64,000 nt of DNA from Ruegeria conchae (GCF_000192475.1 NZ_AEYW01000022.1:186001-250000); one strand, 5' to 3'. Positions 25,900-36,170 are shown, numbered from the stretch's first letter. Numbers and translations are program-made. Notes: generated by a model from the letters alone, not told the origin.

Positions 25900-27189
25900 G
25901 AAAAAAGTAACTAGCGCATCCTTAAATGCTGCGTCAGCTAAGGAGCTTGCAGTATTGCCGACAGCTGCAATCTCGCCAAAGCACGAAAGATCATCAAAAA
26001 CTGCAGGATCGACCATAACACAAAGCGAGCGCGCACTTTTGTTGGCGGGCTAGTTTCAGATTATTAGGCGAATCTCGGTGTTCCTCATGCTTGCTTCGTT
26101 TGAGTTATTCAGTGGTTCCGCTTGGCAGGCATTGACCACAATTCAATCAATACGAAGAGGCAGAAACGGCTTTTACGTCCAAACGATCGGGATCCACGAG
26201 CAGGGTCACAGCTTAGCCTCAGATATTTAGCTTTGAGGCGGAATTTTAGTCCATTTAGGTTGTTGCCTTTTAATCGCCGGGCTGTCCACTTGATGACTGC
26301 TCTGAGTGACTTCTTTTTGATCCGTCTAATTTCGCTCTGCTCGCCCAGAGACATGCATATTCTTGCAATGCGGCCGGCTCGTCTTTGTGCAGCGCCATTA
26401 AAGCGCAGGCTGCCCACATCGCTACGTCATATTCCGAATTGGAGCGTTTCAGCCGGTATGCATTTGCGGCGGCACTGTTTGGGGTTGATGGTTCGAACAT
26501 CAGTTCCTGAGCCGATCACAAAAAAGTATATATTGTTAGAAAGCCGGAAAAGATCCCAATTGAGGCAACCGTGAAGTTTAGAGAGAAGTTTAACATCGGG
26601 TCTTCCAATCTAGAAAGTTTGGCAGGTGCCGTATAATCGTCGGCGACATAACATACTGTTAGTATGCCGGAATGTCTTTGAATGGATCGAAAACGCATCG
26701 TTAACATTGCGTTAACAATTCGCGCGATTTCGGAGCTTTGTAGGTTGTAATCGTGCAGATCTACTGATCTTCGTCCGCCTCAAGCGGACAGCGCCTTCGT
26801 TCGGATCGATGCAAATATTTGAGGAAATGCGCCAACAATCTGCTACTCGACGCATTTCAATGAGTAAAAAGTGTATGAAAAAACTTAACCCTATTAGACG
26901 CTTAAGGGCGGTTAGAGGAACTCTCTATCAGTCACTGTGCTTGCAATATTCACTCGATGAAATCATAGCTCGATGTTGGCGTGCCTCCTCGGGGAACTTG
27001 GCTAAAGCATCAATACAATGCGGTTCGTTGATGGGTGCAAACCCCTCCATCTCACTGGCCAGCCGTCAAAATCAATTCACATTGGCGAACATAATTCTCC
27101 AACAAAACCATTCACTGAATATCCCGACCGTAACGGGGCTCCCCAAAGCGAGCGCTAGATATTTTTGAGGTGCCCGCCGCTCTTGTGGC
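25900..27189. other. Gene-poor, AT-richer gap between polysaccharide and denitrification regions
   Basis: No convincing gene is seen in about 1.3 kb. Two overlapping minus-strand frames, 26270-26500 (76 residues, AGGAA near its ATG) and 26109-26417 (102 basic residues), could be one broken gene if a frameshift near 26360 is allowed. A plus-strand frame at 26809-27168 (119 residues) has no proper ribosome site and no recognisable motif. A CATAC-TGTTA-GTATG hairpin lies at 26652-26666 and a double GTTAAC palindrome at 26700-26716. Base composition is visibly less GC-rich than in the nos genes, so this is probably degraded or foreign DNA at the border of the island. Confidence 0.5.
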
Positions 27190-28086
27190 TCAGAGTAGCA
27201 TCTCGATTTTCGCCCCTGGAAACCGCGACGCCAGCGCGTTTGCTCCGCTATCCGGAGTCAGGCAAAGGGCGGTTGATAGTCCATCGGCAACAGCGGCCCG
27301 CGCCGCGGATACTGATACTGCGCGTTGCATAACTTTGTGCCCTTTCGGGTTCAGGATATGGCCATGTTTGCCCTGTAACATCGTACCGCCGGGCGCTGAG
27401 GTTGCGACAGCTCGATCCTGAAGCCTGATTCGTTTGGCCACCGTGCCATCGGGGGCGGCCAGCCCCACGCGCCATGGTACGCTAGTGTATCGCTGGCCAA
27501 GAGCGGCGACCTCACCCATATCCACCAATACATCGCGCAGATCGAAGGACCGCAGCAAAGCAGCAATCCGGTCGGTGATCGCACCTTGCGCAATCCCGTT
27601 CAACGTGATCGCCGAATGTCTGGGATATGGCAGGCGGATTCCATCCGAACCGACGTGCACGTTGTTCCATCCAATCGTTGCGTGCGCGCGTTCCACACTT
27701 GGCTGCTCCGCTCCGCTGGCCAGCGCTAGCCACAGCGGCTGGATCGTCGGATCAAACGCCCCGTCCGAGGCTTCGTGAAGCACGGAACACAGGCTCAGCA
27801 CCTCCAGTAGCTCAGGCGCAGGTGCATTCAAGTGACCGGTGCGGTTCAGCTGGCTGATCTGCGAATGTGGTCGGTAGAGGCTGAAGATATCCTCAAGCCG
27901 GTTCAATTCGGCCTCGACCGCGGCAAAGATCGGCGCGGCCTGTACATCCGTCAGGCCTTCAAGCCGCAGGCTGGCAGGTGCGCCCAGCGCGATGCCGTGC
28001 CATTGGGCCGAACCGCTGGCGGCTGCGGGCATAGCGGCGCAGGCGGCAGTTATGGTCAGGAAGCGGCGGCGAGTCAAAAGGGTCAT
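27190..28086 (-). CDS. nosX: NosX, ApbE-family FAD:protein FMN transferase
   Basis: The 298-residue exported protein has a twin-arginine-like N-terminus (TRRRFLTITAACAAMPAAAS). ApbE family segments follow: FSLYRPHSQISQLN near 70, ASDGAFDPTIQPLW near 107, LNGIAQGAITDRIA near 165, and a late TSAPGGTMLQGKHGHILNP. ApbE proteins attach FMN to a threonine of target proteins; NosX is thought to flavinylate NosR in the periplasm. It is the last gene of the nos operon, and its start overlaps nosL by 4 bases. The usual AD[AG]LSTAL end is present as VADGLSTAL. Confidence 0.92.
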   Translation of the reverse strand: MTLLTRRRFLTITAACAAMPAAASGSAQWHGIALGAPASLRLEGLTDVQAAPIFAAVEAELNRLEDIFSLYRPHSQISQLNRTGHLNAPAPELLEVLSLCSVLHEASDGAFDPTIQPLWLALASGAEQPSVERAHATIGWNNVHVGSDGIRLPYPRHSAITLNGIAQGAITDRIAALLRSFDLRDVLVDMGEVAALGQRYTSVPWRVGLAAPDGTVAKRIRLQDRAVATSAPGGTMLQGKHGHILNPKGHKVMQRAVSVSAARAAVADGLSTALCLTPDSGANALASRFPGAKIEMLL

Positions 28087-28598
28087 GCGGGGGTCTCCAG
28101 AATCAAGTCCAGATCGACGGGTCCAAGGACTTCGGCATCGGGGATCTCGGGCAGGGGCAAAGCAGACCCGCCATAGCGCAGGATAAACGATTCGGCCTCG
28201 GTGGGTTCCGCAAATGGGACGACCTCGCGCGCGCCCATGCCTCCGGCGACATCTGCGCCGACGACAAAGGTCGCACCATCGGCTGCGATCCAGTTGGAGA
28301 TGCCCGGCTGCCCCCAGCTGGGGGCGACACCCATGTCGCTGACGTAAACAGCGGTGATCTTGGCATCGCGTTCGGGGCTTTTCAGATAGGCGAGCATGTC
28401 GCGCACCTGCGCAAAGAACAAAGGTGCAGGATAGCCCTCAAGATGAATCTGACCTTTGGGCCCGCCATGTTCCGCGATGTTCATCTGGCAGAAATAACTC
28501 AGCGCATCTGGGGTCAGATCAACCGGGTCGGGGGCCTCGGCGACCTCTTCCTTGCAGGCCGCCAGCGCGGCCAATGCGATCAGGGCGAGACGCTTCAT
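28083..28598 (-). CDS. nosL: NosL, copper-binding lipoprotein
   Basis: The start is set at the ATG at 28598, giving 171 residues that begin MKRLALIALAALAAC, a lipoprotein signal peptide with Cys15 as the lipidated residue. The open frame extends 64 codons further upstream into nosY, but that part is not secretory. Typical NosL features are FCQMNIAEHGGPKGQIHL, with the Cys/Met pair that binds Cu(I), and VSDMGVAPSW further on. NosL delivers copper for the CuZ centre of NosZ at the outer face of the inner membrane. It overlaps nosY and nosX by 4 bases each. Confidence 0.93.
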   Translation of the reverse strand: MKRLALIALAALAACKEEVAEAPDPVDLTPDALSYFCQMNIAEHGGPKGQIHLEGYPAPLFFAQVRDMLAYLKSPERDAKITAVYVSDMGVAPSWGQPGISNWIAADGATFVVGADVAGGMGAREVVPFAEPTEAESFILRYGGSALPLPEIPDAEVLGPVDLDLILETPA

Positions 28599-29416
28599 GG
28601 CTCGACCCTCCGGAATGCGATCCGGGCGAGTGCAAAGCCTATCACCGGCCAGATCAACAGTGAGACGGGTGCAGCCCAGACCGGCAGCGCCTGCGCCGCC
28701 CCGGTCATGCCGGATGCCATAGCGACGCCCTCGGTCGCGGCGATGTTCCACAGACGGAATGCGTCGGCCGGGTTGGCTACCATCACCCAAGGAAAGACGG
28801 ATTGGGTGAAAGTGCCGCCCTTGTCCATGACGACGGCTCCCAACAGCCCAAGATCATAGAGGACGACAAAAACCAGCCAGAGCCCGGCCGACAAACCCGC
28901 CGCCGCCGTGGCCCCCTTTGCCAGGGCGGACAGCAGGTATCCCAGCGCCAGAAACACGGCGCCCAACAGGATCGAAGTGAGGATGAGGCGTGCCAGAGCA
29001 ATCAAGCTGTCCGGCCCAGCGCCGCCAAAGAAGGTGGCCACTGCACCTGCGGTGCCGAAACCGATGGTCATGGCAAAGGCCAGCGCGGCGAGATGGGCGG
29101 TGAACTTGCCCAACAGGATTTCTCCGCGCCCAGCCGGGTAAGACAGCAGCAGTGACAAGCTGCCGCGATCCACGTCGCCGGCGATGGCGTCAAAAGCAAT
29201 CATCAGCGCCAACAGCGGCGCAAGATAAACCGACAGCGTGGTCATCGAAGCGACCGAAACGGTCAACATGTCGACTCCCAGCGTGCCAGTTGGCGCGCTG
29301 CCCGCGAAGGTCAGAGCCAAGGCGAACAGCACCATGATCAGCGTGGCGACCAGCAGCCATCGGTTCCGGCGCAGGATCAGCATCTCGGTGCGGGTGATGG
29401 CGAGGAAGCGGGTCAT
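28595..29416 (-). CDS. nosY: NosY, ABC transporter permease for NosZ maturation
   Basis: The 273-residue protein has six predicted membrane helices, beginning WLLVATLIMVLFALALTFAG near residue 20 and ending IWPVIGFALARIAF. Between the second and third helices a DVDRGSLSLLLSYPAGRGEI segment marks ABC-2-type permeases. With NosF and periplasmic NosD it forms the NosDFY complex needed for assembly of the copper-sulfide CuZ centre. It is coupled by 4-base overlaps to nosF upstream and nosL downstream. Confidence 0.92.
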   Translation of the reverse strand: MTRFLAITRTEMLILRRNRWLLVATLIMVLFALALTFAGSAPTGTLGVDMLTVSVASMTTLSVYLAPLLALMIAFDAIAGDVDRGSLSLLLSYPAGRGEILLGKFTAHLAALAFAMTIGFGTAGAVATFFGGAGPDSLIALARLILTSILLGAVFLALGYLLSALAKGATAAAGLSAGLWLVFVVLYDLGLLGAVVMDKGGTFTQSVFPWVMVANPADAFRLWNIAATEGVAMASGMTGAAQALPVWAAPVSLLIWPVIGFALARIAFRRVEP

Positions 29417-30306
29417 TGCAAATCCTCCTGTGCGTAATGGCGATAGAGATCTTCCAGCTTGGGCGGGGTCATTTCCACATCCGCTACCGCGTCGCCCAGT
29501 CCGGCGATCCGGCGCAGGGCCTCCATCTTGTCTTCGGGAGTGCAGAGCAATTCAACAGATGCCCCATTGATCCGGCTGCCGCCCAGTTCAGCGGCCAGCA
29601 GATCCGGATTGGCGCTGGCGCGTACCTTCAAGCGGATCGGTAGACCGGCCAGAGCCGACAGATTGTTCAGGGTGTCGTCGGCGACCATCTGACCCTTGCG
29701 CATAATGGCGATCCGGTCGGTGCGCGCCTCGACCTCGGTCAGCGCGTGTGAGGCAATCAGAACGGCGGTGCCTTGGGCAGCTAGTTCGTCGATGATGGCG
29801 TACAGGTCCTGCCGAGAAATCGGGTCCAGCCCGCTTGTCGGCTCATCCAGCAAGGCCACTTTCGGTTGGCCCAACAGCACCTGCGCCAGGCCCAAACGTT
29901 GCCGCATGCCTTTGGAATAGGTGCCGATCCGACGGTCCAGAGCGTCGCTCAGGCCGACACGATCCAGCAAACCGGACACATCGGCTTTTGCGCCTGAAAG
30001 CTGCGCAAACAGGGTCAACTGCTCACGCCCGGTTAGCGCGGGATGAAATGACACCGCCTCGGGCAGATAGGCCGTCTCGCGCCGTGCCTGAGCACTACCG
30101 GGAGTGGCATCCCCGATCCGAATGGCTCCGCCATGGATCGGCGTCAGGCCGAGGATAGATTTGATCAGGGTCGACTTGCCCGCGCCGTTATGGCCCAGCA
30201 GCGCAACGCGCTGGCCGGGGGCAAGGGACAGGGTGATATCGTCAAGAACGCGGGTTTTTCCACGGTCCTTGAGAACATGGTCGATTGACAGGGCCTTATC
30301 CGTCAT
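29413..30306 (-). CDS. nosF: NosF, ABC transporter ATPase
   Basis: The 297-residue cytoplasmic ATPase has Walker A GHNGAGKST near residue 38, the signature YSKGMRQRLGLAQ near 134, Walker B VALLDEPTSGLD near 156 and the switch His in IASHALTEVEARTD. A C-terminal extension of about 80 residues is usual in NosF. It powers the NosDFY complex. The start overlaps the 3' end of nosD by 11 bases, and the end overlaps nosY by 4, so these genes are tightly coupled. Confidence 0.93.
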   Translation of the reverse strand: MTDKALSIDHVLKDRGKTRVLDDITLSLAPGQRVALLGHNGAGKSTLIKSILGLTPIHGGAIRIGDATPGSAQARRETAYLPEAVSFHPALTGREQLTLFAQLSGAKADVSGLLDRVGLSDALDRRIGTYSKGMRQRLGLAQVLLGQPKVALLDEPTSGLDPISRQDLYAIIDELAAQGTAVLIASHALTEVEARTDRIAIMRKGQMVADDTLNNLSALAGLPIRLKVRASANPDLLAAELGGSRINGASVELLCTPEDKMEALRRIAGLGDAVADVEMTPPKLEDLYRHYAQEDLQ

Positions 30307-31552
30307 GAGGCACCTTTTTCATAGCTGGGGGTTCAGGGGCTTGCATCAATGGATTGCTGTCCATCACACCCCCCGGCAACAGCGCCGGGAAGGCCGATTG
30401 AGACCAGCGCACCAGTTGCACGGCTGGGGAGCCGAGCAACAATTTGGCTGAGGGTTGGGTCCACAGCACATGGTCCATACTGTCATTGGGGCGATAGGGG
30501 GCATCGGCAATGCCGTTGCCATCCACATCATAAGCGGCGAAATCGGACCAGTAATTGCCACGCCCGTCTTCGGACCACTCGACCCATTTGGTCGAGACAT
30601 ATTTCACCTGCGTCCGGTTTCCGATGAATGAATTGCCAACGATGCGGTTGCGCTCGCTACCAGCGGTAAAGTGGATGCCGATGCCGCATCCCTGGAACCA
30701 GTTGTCGGTGAATTCGTTCTTGTTCGAGTTATAGAGGAAAGTGCATTTTTCCTTAGCACCTTTCACCACGTTTCCAGTGATGGTGCTCTTGTTGGCGTAG
30801 TTCAGCATCACGCCGTGTTCGCGGTCGCCGATCGAGACGTTGTTGGCAACCGTCACATTGGTCGTGAACATCACCGCATAACCCAGATCATTGCCGATCG
30901 AGACGTTGTCACTGACGACAGAGTTGTCCGCATACATGTAATGCACCGCAAAGCGCAGATCGCGGAACAGATTGTTGGTGAAGGTGTTCTTCTTGGACGA
31001 GTTCACAAAGATTCCGTCGCGCCCGTACCGGATGTCATTGCCATCAACCACTGCGCCGGGGGCATTCCAGACATAGACGCCATTGCCGCGGTCGTTCATC
31101 CGTTGATCCAAACGTCCTTCGATCCGGTTGCCACGCACGATGCTGTCTTTGGCCCCGTGAATATCGATGCCGTAAAGATTGCCCAGCAGCACGTTATCCT
31201 CGACCACGGGCGCCTTAGCCGTTTTGGTCAGTTGGATACCACTGTCGATACCCTCATGGCTTGAGCCCGAGCCGATCACTGTCAAACCGCGCACGGTCAC
31301 GCCCGGTCCGGTCACGGTGATGACGCTGCCGTTGCCTTGTCCGTCTATGGTGGCCTGTCCCAGCCCGTCGAGGGTTACGGGCCGGTCCAGAACCAGTGTT
31401 TCGGTGTAGACACCGGGGCTCAGGCGGAGGGTGTCCCCATCCGCCGCCTGCGCCAATGTTTTATTGATGGCCCCCGCCCGGTTGGGCACATCCCAGTCCG
31501 CCGCCCAAAGGGGCGAGCCGAGCAGGAGCGGTATGAGCAGGGACCAACGCAT
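30296..31552 (-). CDS. nosD: NosD, periplasmic beta-helix protein of the NosDFY complex
   Basis: The 418-residue protein has a clear signal peptide (SLLIPLLLGSPLWAAD) and then a right-handed parallel beta-helix of the CASH/NosD type. Repeats such as VEDNVLLGNLYGIDIHGAKD, VDGNDIRYGRDGIFVNSSKK and VSDNVSIGNDLGYAVMFTTN are seen with a period near 23 residues. NosD receives copper from NosL and interacts with NosZ. It starts 3 bases after the nosZ stop. The length is normal for the family. Confidence 0.94.
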   Translation of the reverse strand: MRWSLLIPLLLGSPLWAADWDVPNRAGAINKTLAQAADGDTLRLSPGVYTETLVLDRPVTLDGLGQATIDGQGNGSVITVTGPGVTVRGLTVIGSGSSHEGIDSGIQLTKTAKAPVVEDNVLLGNLYGIDIHGAKDSIVRGNRIEGRLDQRMNDRGNGVYVWNAPGAVVDGNDIRYGRDGIFVNSSKKNTFTNNLFRDLRFAVHYMYADNSVVSDNVSIGNDLGYAVMFTTNVTVANNVSIGDREHGVMLNYANKSTITGNVVKGAKEKCTFLYNSNKNEFTDNWFQGCGIGIHFTAGSERNRIVGNSFIGNRTQVKYVSTKWVEWSEDGRGNYWSDFAAYDVDGNGIADAPYRPNDSMDHVLWTQPSAKLLLGSPAVQLVRWSQSAFPALLPGGVMDSNPLMQAPEPPAMKKVPHDG

Positions 31553-31555
31553 GGG

Positions 31556-33463
31556 TTATGCTCCCTGCGGCTCGACCAGCATCCGGCCGCGCATTTCCAT
31601 GTGCAGCGCGTGGCAGAACCACTGGCAATAGAACCAGTGTACGCCCGGACGGTCCGCAGTGAAGGTGATCGACGCGGTTGCCATTGGCCCGATCTCGAAG
31701 GCGATGCCGTAGTTGCCCAGGCAGAAGCCGTGGGTCACGTCGTCCACGTCATCCAGGTTGGTGACGTAGATTGTTACCTCGTCGCCCTGTTTGACGGTGA
31801 ACTTCTCAAGGCTGAAGGTCGGGGCCTGCGATGTCATGTAGACCCGCACCTTGTTGCCATCCCGGATCGGTTCTTCAGCACCTTCTTCCAGATCGATGCC
31901 ATCGGCTTCGGCCTGTTTGCGGGCGTCTTCCCATGTGACGTCGTTGCGGTCCCAGACGTTGACCGGATTAACGATGTCGCTGCGAACGATGATCGAGTCA
32001 TGCGGCTCGGCAAAGGTCGGCCCGTCGTGAACCACTTTCATCTCGTCGGAAGAGATGTCGATCAGCTGTTCGTTTTCAGGCTTCAGCGGACCCACATTCA
32101 GGAAGCGGTCTTTCGAGAACTTGTTCATCGAAATCAGCCACTTGCCGTCGGCATCCTTGGTTTCACCCATGGAAGTCGAGTTGTGACCCGGCTGATAATG
32201 CACATCGACCTTCGAGATGATCGGATCGACATCCTCACCCGCATAGGCGCGGATCGCCTTGTCCATGTTCCACTTCACGATCTGGCTGTCGAGGAACAGC
32301 GTGGTGAACGCGTTGCCCTGACCGTCATACGCGGTGTGAAGCGGGCCAAGACCCAGCTGCGGCTCACCCACGATGCACGACCGGGGATCGGCATCGCTTT
32401 CGAACAGGGCGTCCAGCTTGGTCACATCCATGATCGATACGGTCGGCGACAGCTTACCGTTGATGCAGACGTGCTTGCCGTCAGGCGCGGTGTTGATGCC
32501 GTGTGGCGAGTTCGGGATCGGAATGTAGCGGGTGTATTTCTTGTTCTGACCCTTACGTCCGTCCAGAACCTTGACGCCTTTCAGTTCCTGATAGTCGCCA
32601 GCCTCGATGCCTTTTTCGATTTCCGCGAGGTTGAAGACAACGACGTGATCCAGCTCGTTCTCGGTCATCTCGGCCAGGTTCATACCCATTTCCGAGTTGT
32701 ACGAGGTCGAATAGGCGTATTTACCCTGATAATCGCAGTCGGTGTTGTCGAGATTACCCGACACGATTACCTGCCACGCAACTTCCATGGTGTCACCGTC
32801 CAGCGCGGTGAAGATGTTCACGTATTGCGACGGATCGTCCAGCACGGAGCCGTCATTGACCAGCGGAGTTTCATCTTCACCGTTGGCAAAGACATAGCCA
32901 GTGCGCGGGAATTTCTGCGGACGCAGACCGTGGATCGCCTTGGCATTCGGGATCTCGGTGATCTTGTCGCATTTCATCACATCGCAACGCACACGGGCAA
33001 CGCGGGTGTTGGCCTTGTCGTTCATGAACAGGTAACGGCCGTCATAGGTGCCGTCGGTGAACGACATATGCGGGTGGTGCAGGTCGCCGTTGTCATAGGT
33101 TTTCATGCCACGCTTGGCGAGGAATTCCTTGGTTTCCGGCAGCAAGCCATCGGTCATGATCTTAAGCGACTCGTTGGTCTGACCCCAGCCAGTTGCAGAG
33201 CAACGGTTAAACACCGGCACCCGCATCAGCTCGCGCATGGACGGGAAGCCCAGGATGCGCAATTCGCCGGTCTGTCCCGAGGACCAGAAGCCGTAATATT
33301 CGTCCAGTTCACCGGGCTCCAGGTTGGCATTGGCCGCAGCGCTGGCCTGTTTCGCGGTCATCAGGGTCGAACCCAGGCCGGTCCCGGCCAGCACGGCACC
33401 GGTGGCGGTTGCCCCCAGCATCCCGCGGCGGGTGATGTTCAGTTTGTTGTCTTGTTCCGACAT
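31556..33463 (-). CDS. nosZ: NosZ, nitrous oxide reductase (clade I, Tat-exported)
   Basis: The 635-residue enzyme reduces N2O to N2 in the periplasm. A Tat signal ([20 protein letters not shown]) identifies clade I. The beta-propeller CuZ domain has histidines in [34 protein letters not shown] and EPHDSIIV. The C-terminal cupredoxin domain shows the CuA site [14 protein letters not shown] near residue 615. All expected ligands appear present. A strong AGGAGG ribosome site precedes the ATG. It lies 15 bases after nosR and before nosD in an operon that has a Dnr-type box upstream of the first gene. Confidence 0.97.
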   Translation of the reverse strand: MSEQDNKLNITRRGMLGATATGAVLAGTGLGSTLMTAKQASAAANANLEPGELDEYYGFWSSGQTGELRILGFPSMRELMRVPVFNRCSATGWGQTNESLKIMTDGLLPETKEFLAKRGMKTYDNGDLHHPHMSFTDGTYDGRYLFMNDKANTRVARVRCDVMKCDKITEIPNAKAIHGLRPQKFPRTGYVFANGEDETPLVNDGSVLDDPSQYVNIFTALDGDTMEVAWQVIVSGNLDNTDCDYQGKYAYSTSYNSEMGMNLAEMTENELDHVVVFNLAEIEKGIEAGDYQELKGVKVLDGRKGQNKKYTRYIPIPNSPHGINTAPDGKHVCINGKLSPTVSIMDVTKLDALFESDADPRSCIVGEPQLGLGPLHTAYDGQGNAFTTLFLDSQIVKWNMDKAIRAYAGEDVDPIISKVDVHYQPGHNSTSMGETKDADGKWLISMNKFSKDRFLNVGPLKPENEQLIDISSDEMKVVHDGPTFAEPHDSIIVRSDIVNPVNVWDRNDVTWEDARKQAEADGIDLEEGAEEPIRDGNKVRVYMTSQAPTFSLEKFTVKQGDEVTIYVTNLDDVDDVTHGFCLGNYGIAFEIGPMATASITFTADRPGVHWFYCQWFCHALHMEMRGRMLVEPQGA

Positions 33464-33478
33464 GATCGTTCCTCCTTT

Positions 33479-35656
33479 TTAGGAAACGGATTGCGGTTTG
33501 GCGTTCGGATGGTTCGCCGGTGGTTGCCCGAGGGGGGTCTTGAGGTTGACCGACCCTGTCTTGGCCCGCCGCTTAAGCTGGCGGATAACGACGGGACATT
33601 TGTCCTCGGACTGGTAGAGCACCTGACAATGCAGGCAGGTGACGCACTCGTTCGGGTTGATCTCACCAGTTGGGTGGATTGCCTGAACGGGGCATTCGTT
33701 GGCGCAGGTCTGACATGGGCTGCCGCATTCCTTGTAGCGGCGCAGCCAGTCGAACATGCGAATTCGGGCGGGGATCGCCAGCGCTCCACCCAGCGGGCAG
33801 AGGTAGCGGCAATAGAACCGTTCGATGAACAGCCCGATTCCCAGCAGTGTCAGCGCAAAGACCACAAAGGGCCAGTCGCGCATGAACTTCAGAATGATCG
33901 CAGTCTTGAAGGGCTCGATCTCGGCATAGGTCTCAGCCAGCGGGATCGAGACAAAGCTGAGCCCGAAGAGACCAAGGAAGATCATGTATTTCGCAGGCCA
34001 TAGGCGTTCGTTCAGTCCCCATGGCAGCGTCCATTGTGGCACTTTCAGTGCGCGCGCGATCTTGTTGGTCAGTTCCTGCAGGGCACCAAACGGGCACAGC
34101 CAGCCGCAATAGGCCCCGCGCCCCCAAAACAGCAGGGCGGCGGCCACGGCAAACCACTGGATGAAGACCAGCGGATCCAGCAGGAAGGCATCCCAGCTGA
34201 AACCGGTGCGCAGGCTGCCGGCCAGCGCCATCAGGTTCACAACACTCAGCTGCGCATTGGCGTACCAGCCGATAAAGAACAGCGTCAGGGTCAGATATCC
34301 GATGCGGAACCAGTAAAAGACCCGGGCGTTCATCGTGGCGTGGAACTGGAAGAAGAAGGTTGCGGTCAGCACCAACAACATGACGCCCAGACCGGCAATC
34401 TCGACCGTGCGATCCTTCCAGATGCGTTTCCACAAGGCGGCTTTTGCTGCGGCTTCGCCAGTGGCGTCATCCACAACAGTGGGGACTGCGACTGGCAACA
34501 GATACTGCTCGGGCAGCTTGTAGCCCAGATCGAAGGTCAGGAAGGTTTTTTCGACCGCACCCACGGCCCGTTGCACCAGCAATTGCAGGCGGAACGGCTC
34601 GGCGGGGTTGAACTCGGCTTCGGCGGGGATCTTGAATATATCTAGCTCGGTGAAACTGGGCGCATCCGGGGCGGCAACCCGGCCAAGGCGCTCTTGCTGC
34701 TTGTCGAAGAACCGCACCGAATTATCGCCCTGTATAAGCTGAATCCGGTCGAAGATTCCGCCGCGGACATACCCTGATCCCTTGAAGCTGTAGGACCCGC
34801 GCCCCAGCACCAGAATGGCCTGTTCGCCTTCGTCCAGCCATTCGACAAGGTTCTGATATTCGGCCTCGCCCAACAGTGATTTGCCGATCGATGGAACCGA
34901 GACCAGCGCCACGTGCATGTCGATGAATGTGTCATCCGGCTCGCCCGGTTCAGGGCGTTTGATGGCGCGCTGATCGCCAGTGGCTTCAAAAGCTGCGTTG
35001 ACCTGACCGACATCCAGTGTCAGCCGCCGTATCGAGCCGTCGCCCGAAAGCGTTGCCCAGTCATATACAGCGTCCTTTGCCATATCGACTTCGCGTTTCG
35101 GCCCGTCTGCCTGTAGCGGAGACAATCCGCCCAGCCCCAGCGCACGCGCCACCTTGATCCCACCACGCACGAGGCTGTCATCGATCACCATGATCGTCAC
35201 TGTCGCGCCCGAGATAATGTCGAGGTCATGCCCCTCGCCACCGGTTTCGGCCTCAACCTTCAGGTCCAGACCGGCATAGCCTTCGGTCAGCTCAACCATC
35301 CTCGAGTTCGGGATGCCGATCAGAACGATGGGTTCCGAGTGTTTGACCAGCTGCACACCGGTCAGCACCGCGTCGTCATCGATGGCGGCAACCACATGGA
35401 TCGGTTTACCGGAATATCCGGTGGTGCCCACGAAGTCAGAAGTCAGGAAGGCCCAGGCAACGGTCTCGCCGCCCTTCAGGACGGGGGCAACCGGAACGTC
35501 ATCACGGACCGGCCCGAAGGCATCAGCACCGGGGGCCAGATCGGCGGGTTCGATATCGGGCAGGAAGCTGGCAAGGCTGTCGGCATGGGCGCTGATCGCC
35601 ATCAGGCAGGACAGGGCAAGGGCCAGCAGGAAATGGATTGCGCGACTTACGACCAC
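33479..35656 (-). CDS. nosR: NosR, membrane flavo-iron-sulfur protein for NosZ electron supply
   Basis: The 725-residue protein has a signal peptide and a periplasmic FMN-binding domain, with SGATVTIMVIDDS holding the Thr flavinylation site near residue 158. Membrane helices follow from about 420, with CGWLCPFGA and CRYLCPLGGALA motifs, and then a cytoplasmic polyferredoxin tail with CGSPCQTCANECP and CVTCLHC...CP. It passes electrons to NosZ and is required for its activity and expression. Its first codons overlap the end of the small upstream gene by 10 bases. Confidence 0.96.
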   Translation of the reverse strand: MVVSRAIHFLLALALSCLMAISAHADSLASFLPDIEPADLAPGADAFGPVRDDVPVAPVLKGGETVAWAFLTSDFVGTTGYSGKPIHVVAAIDDDAVLTGVQLVKHSEPIVLIGIPNSRMVELTEGYAGLDLKVEAETGGEGHDLDIISGATVTIMVIDDSLVRGGIKVARALGLGGLSPLQADGPKREVDMAKDAVYDWATLSGDGSIRRLTLDVGQVNAAFEATGDQRAIKRPEPGEPDDTFIDMHVALVSVPSIGKSLLGEAEYQNLVEWLDEGEQAILVLGRGSYSFKGSGYVRGGIFDRIQLIQGDNSVRFFDKQQERLGRVAAPDAPSFTELDIFKIPAEAEFNPAEPFRLQLLVQRAVGAVEKTFLTFDLGYKLPEQYLLPVAVPTVVDDATGEAAAKAALWKRIWKDRTVEIAGLGVMLLVLTATFFFQFHATMNARVFYWFRIGYLTLTLFFIGWYANAQLSVVNLMALAGSLRTGFSWDAFLLDPLVFIQWFAVAAALLFWGRGAYCGWLCPFGALQELTNKIARALKVPQWTLPWGLNERLWPAKYMIFLGLFGLSFVSIPLAETYAEIEPFKTAIILKFMRDWPFVVFALTLLGIGLFIERFYCRYLCPLGGALAIPARIRMFDWLRRYKECGSPCQTCANECPVQAIHPTGEINPNECVTCLHCQVLYQSEDKCPVVIRQLKRRAKTGSVNLKTPLGQPPANHPNAKPQSVS

Positions 35657-36111
35657 GGCGCACCTCCGATACTTAGGGTGGACGCCATGGACGCGCGCGG
35701 GGCGCGTTCAGTTGTTTCTTGGGTCGGGCACGGGGGTCCCCGGGTTTCGGGCCACAGCCGATCCGAGTTGTACAACAAGGAAGATTTGCTGTTCTGAACC
35801 TGTACAACACGGAAGATTCCGATTTGCGGCACTTGCGCCAGCTCGGGCACGGGTGCCGCGCTGGTGACCGCGCACAGCGCGCAATCGGCGCATTTCGGGC
35901 AGTACGCGGTCGGGTCTTCGGTGTCCTCCTCAAGGTCAACCTCAACCCAGACCGCGCCGCCTTCCGAGCAGATCTCCACCCAGACACTTTCACCGGGACT
36001 CGCCAGCGCCGGTCCAAAGGTCTGCAACAAAAGAAGGAGCATGCCCGCCAACCCAGCTGCCGCGCGAACCGCACGGGCAGGGAGATTGTGCAAAGGGACG
36101 AGGGCAGGCAT
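35647..36111 (-). CDS. Small exported protein with CxxCxxCxxC motif, upstream of nosR (DUF2946-like?)
   Basis: The 154-residue protein has an N-terminal hydrophobic segment (AAAGLAGMLLLLLQTFGPA near 17-35) and then WVEICSEGGAVWVEVDLE, followed by CPKCADCALC near 71-80. The WVEIC...G start and closely spaced cysteines resemble the DUF2946 family, often found near copper transport genes; that match is from memory. A metal-sensing or copper-handling role for Nos would suit the position. The gene overlaps nosR by 10 bases and is the first gene behind the operator-like palindrome at 36171-36184, so it belongs to the nos operon. Confidence 0.7.
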   Translation of the reverse strand: MPALVPLHNLPARAVRAAAGLAGMLLLLLQTFGPALASPGESVWVEICSEGGAVWVEVDLEEDTEDPTAYCPKCADCALCAVTSAAPVPELAQVPQIGIFRVVQVQNSKSSLLYNSDRLWPETRGPPCPTQETTERAPRASMASTLSIGGAPWS

Positions 36112-36170
36112 GGAGACTCCGACTCGGGAAGCTATGCTGCGTGTTCTAGGGGATTCTCTCGGCGCGATAC

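Noticed and set aside
26809..27168. Plus-strand 119-codon ORF before nosX
   Set aside because: No ribosome site, no recognisable motif, and unusual composition; kept only as part of the gap description.
31337..34003. Plus-strand 888-codon ORF opposite nosZ and nosR
   Set aside because: It is antisense to two unmistakable genes; long antisense frames are common in GC-rich DNA with this codon bias.
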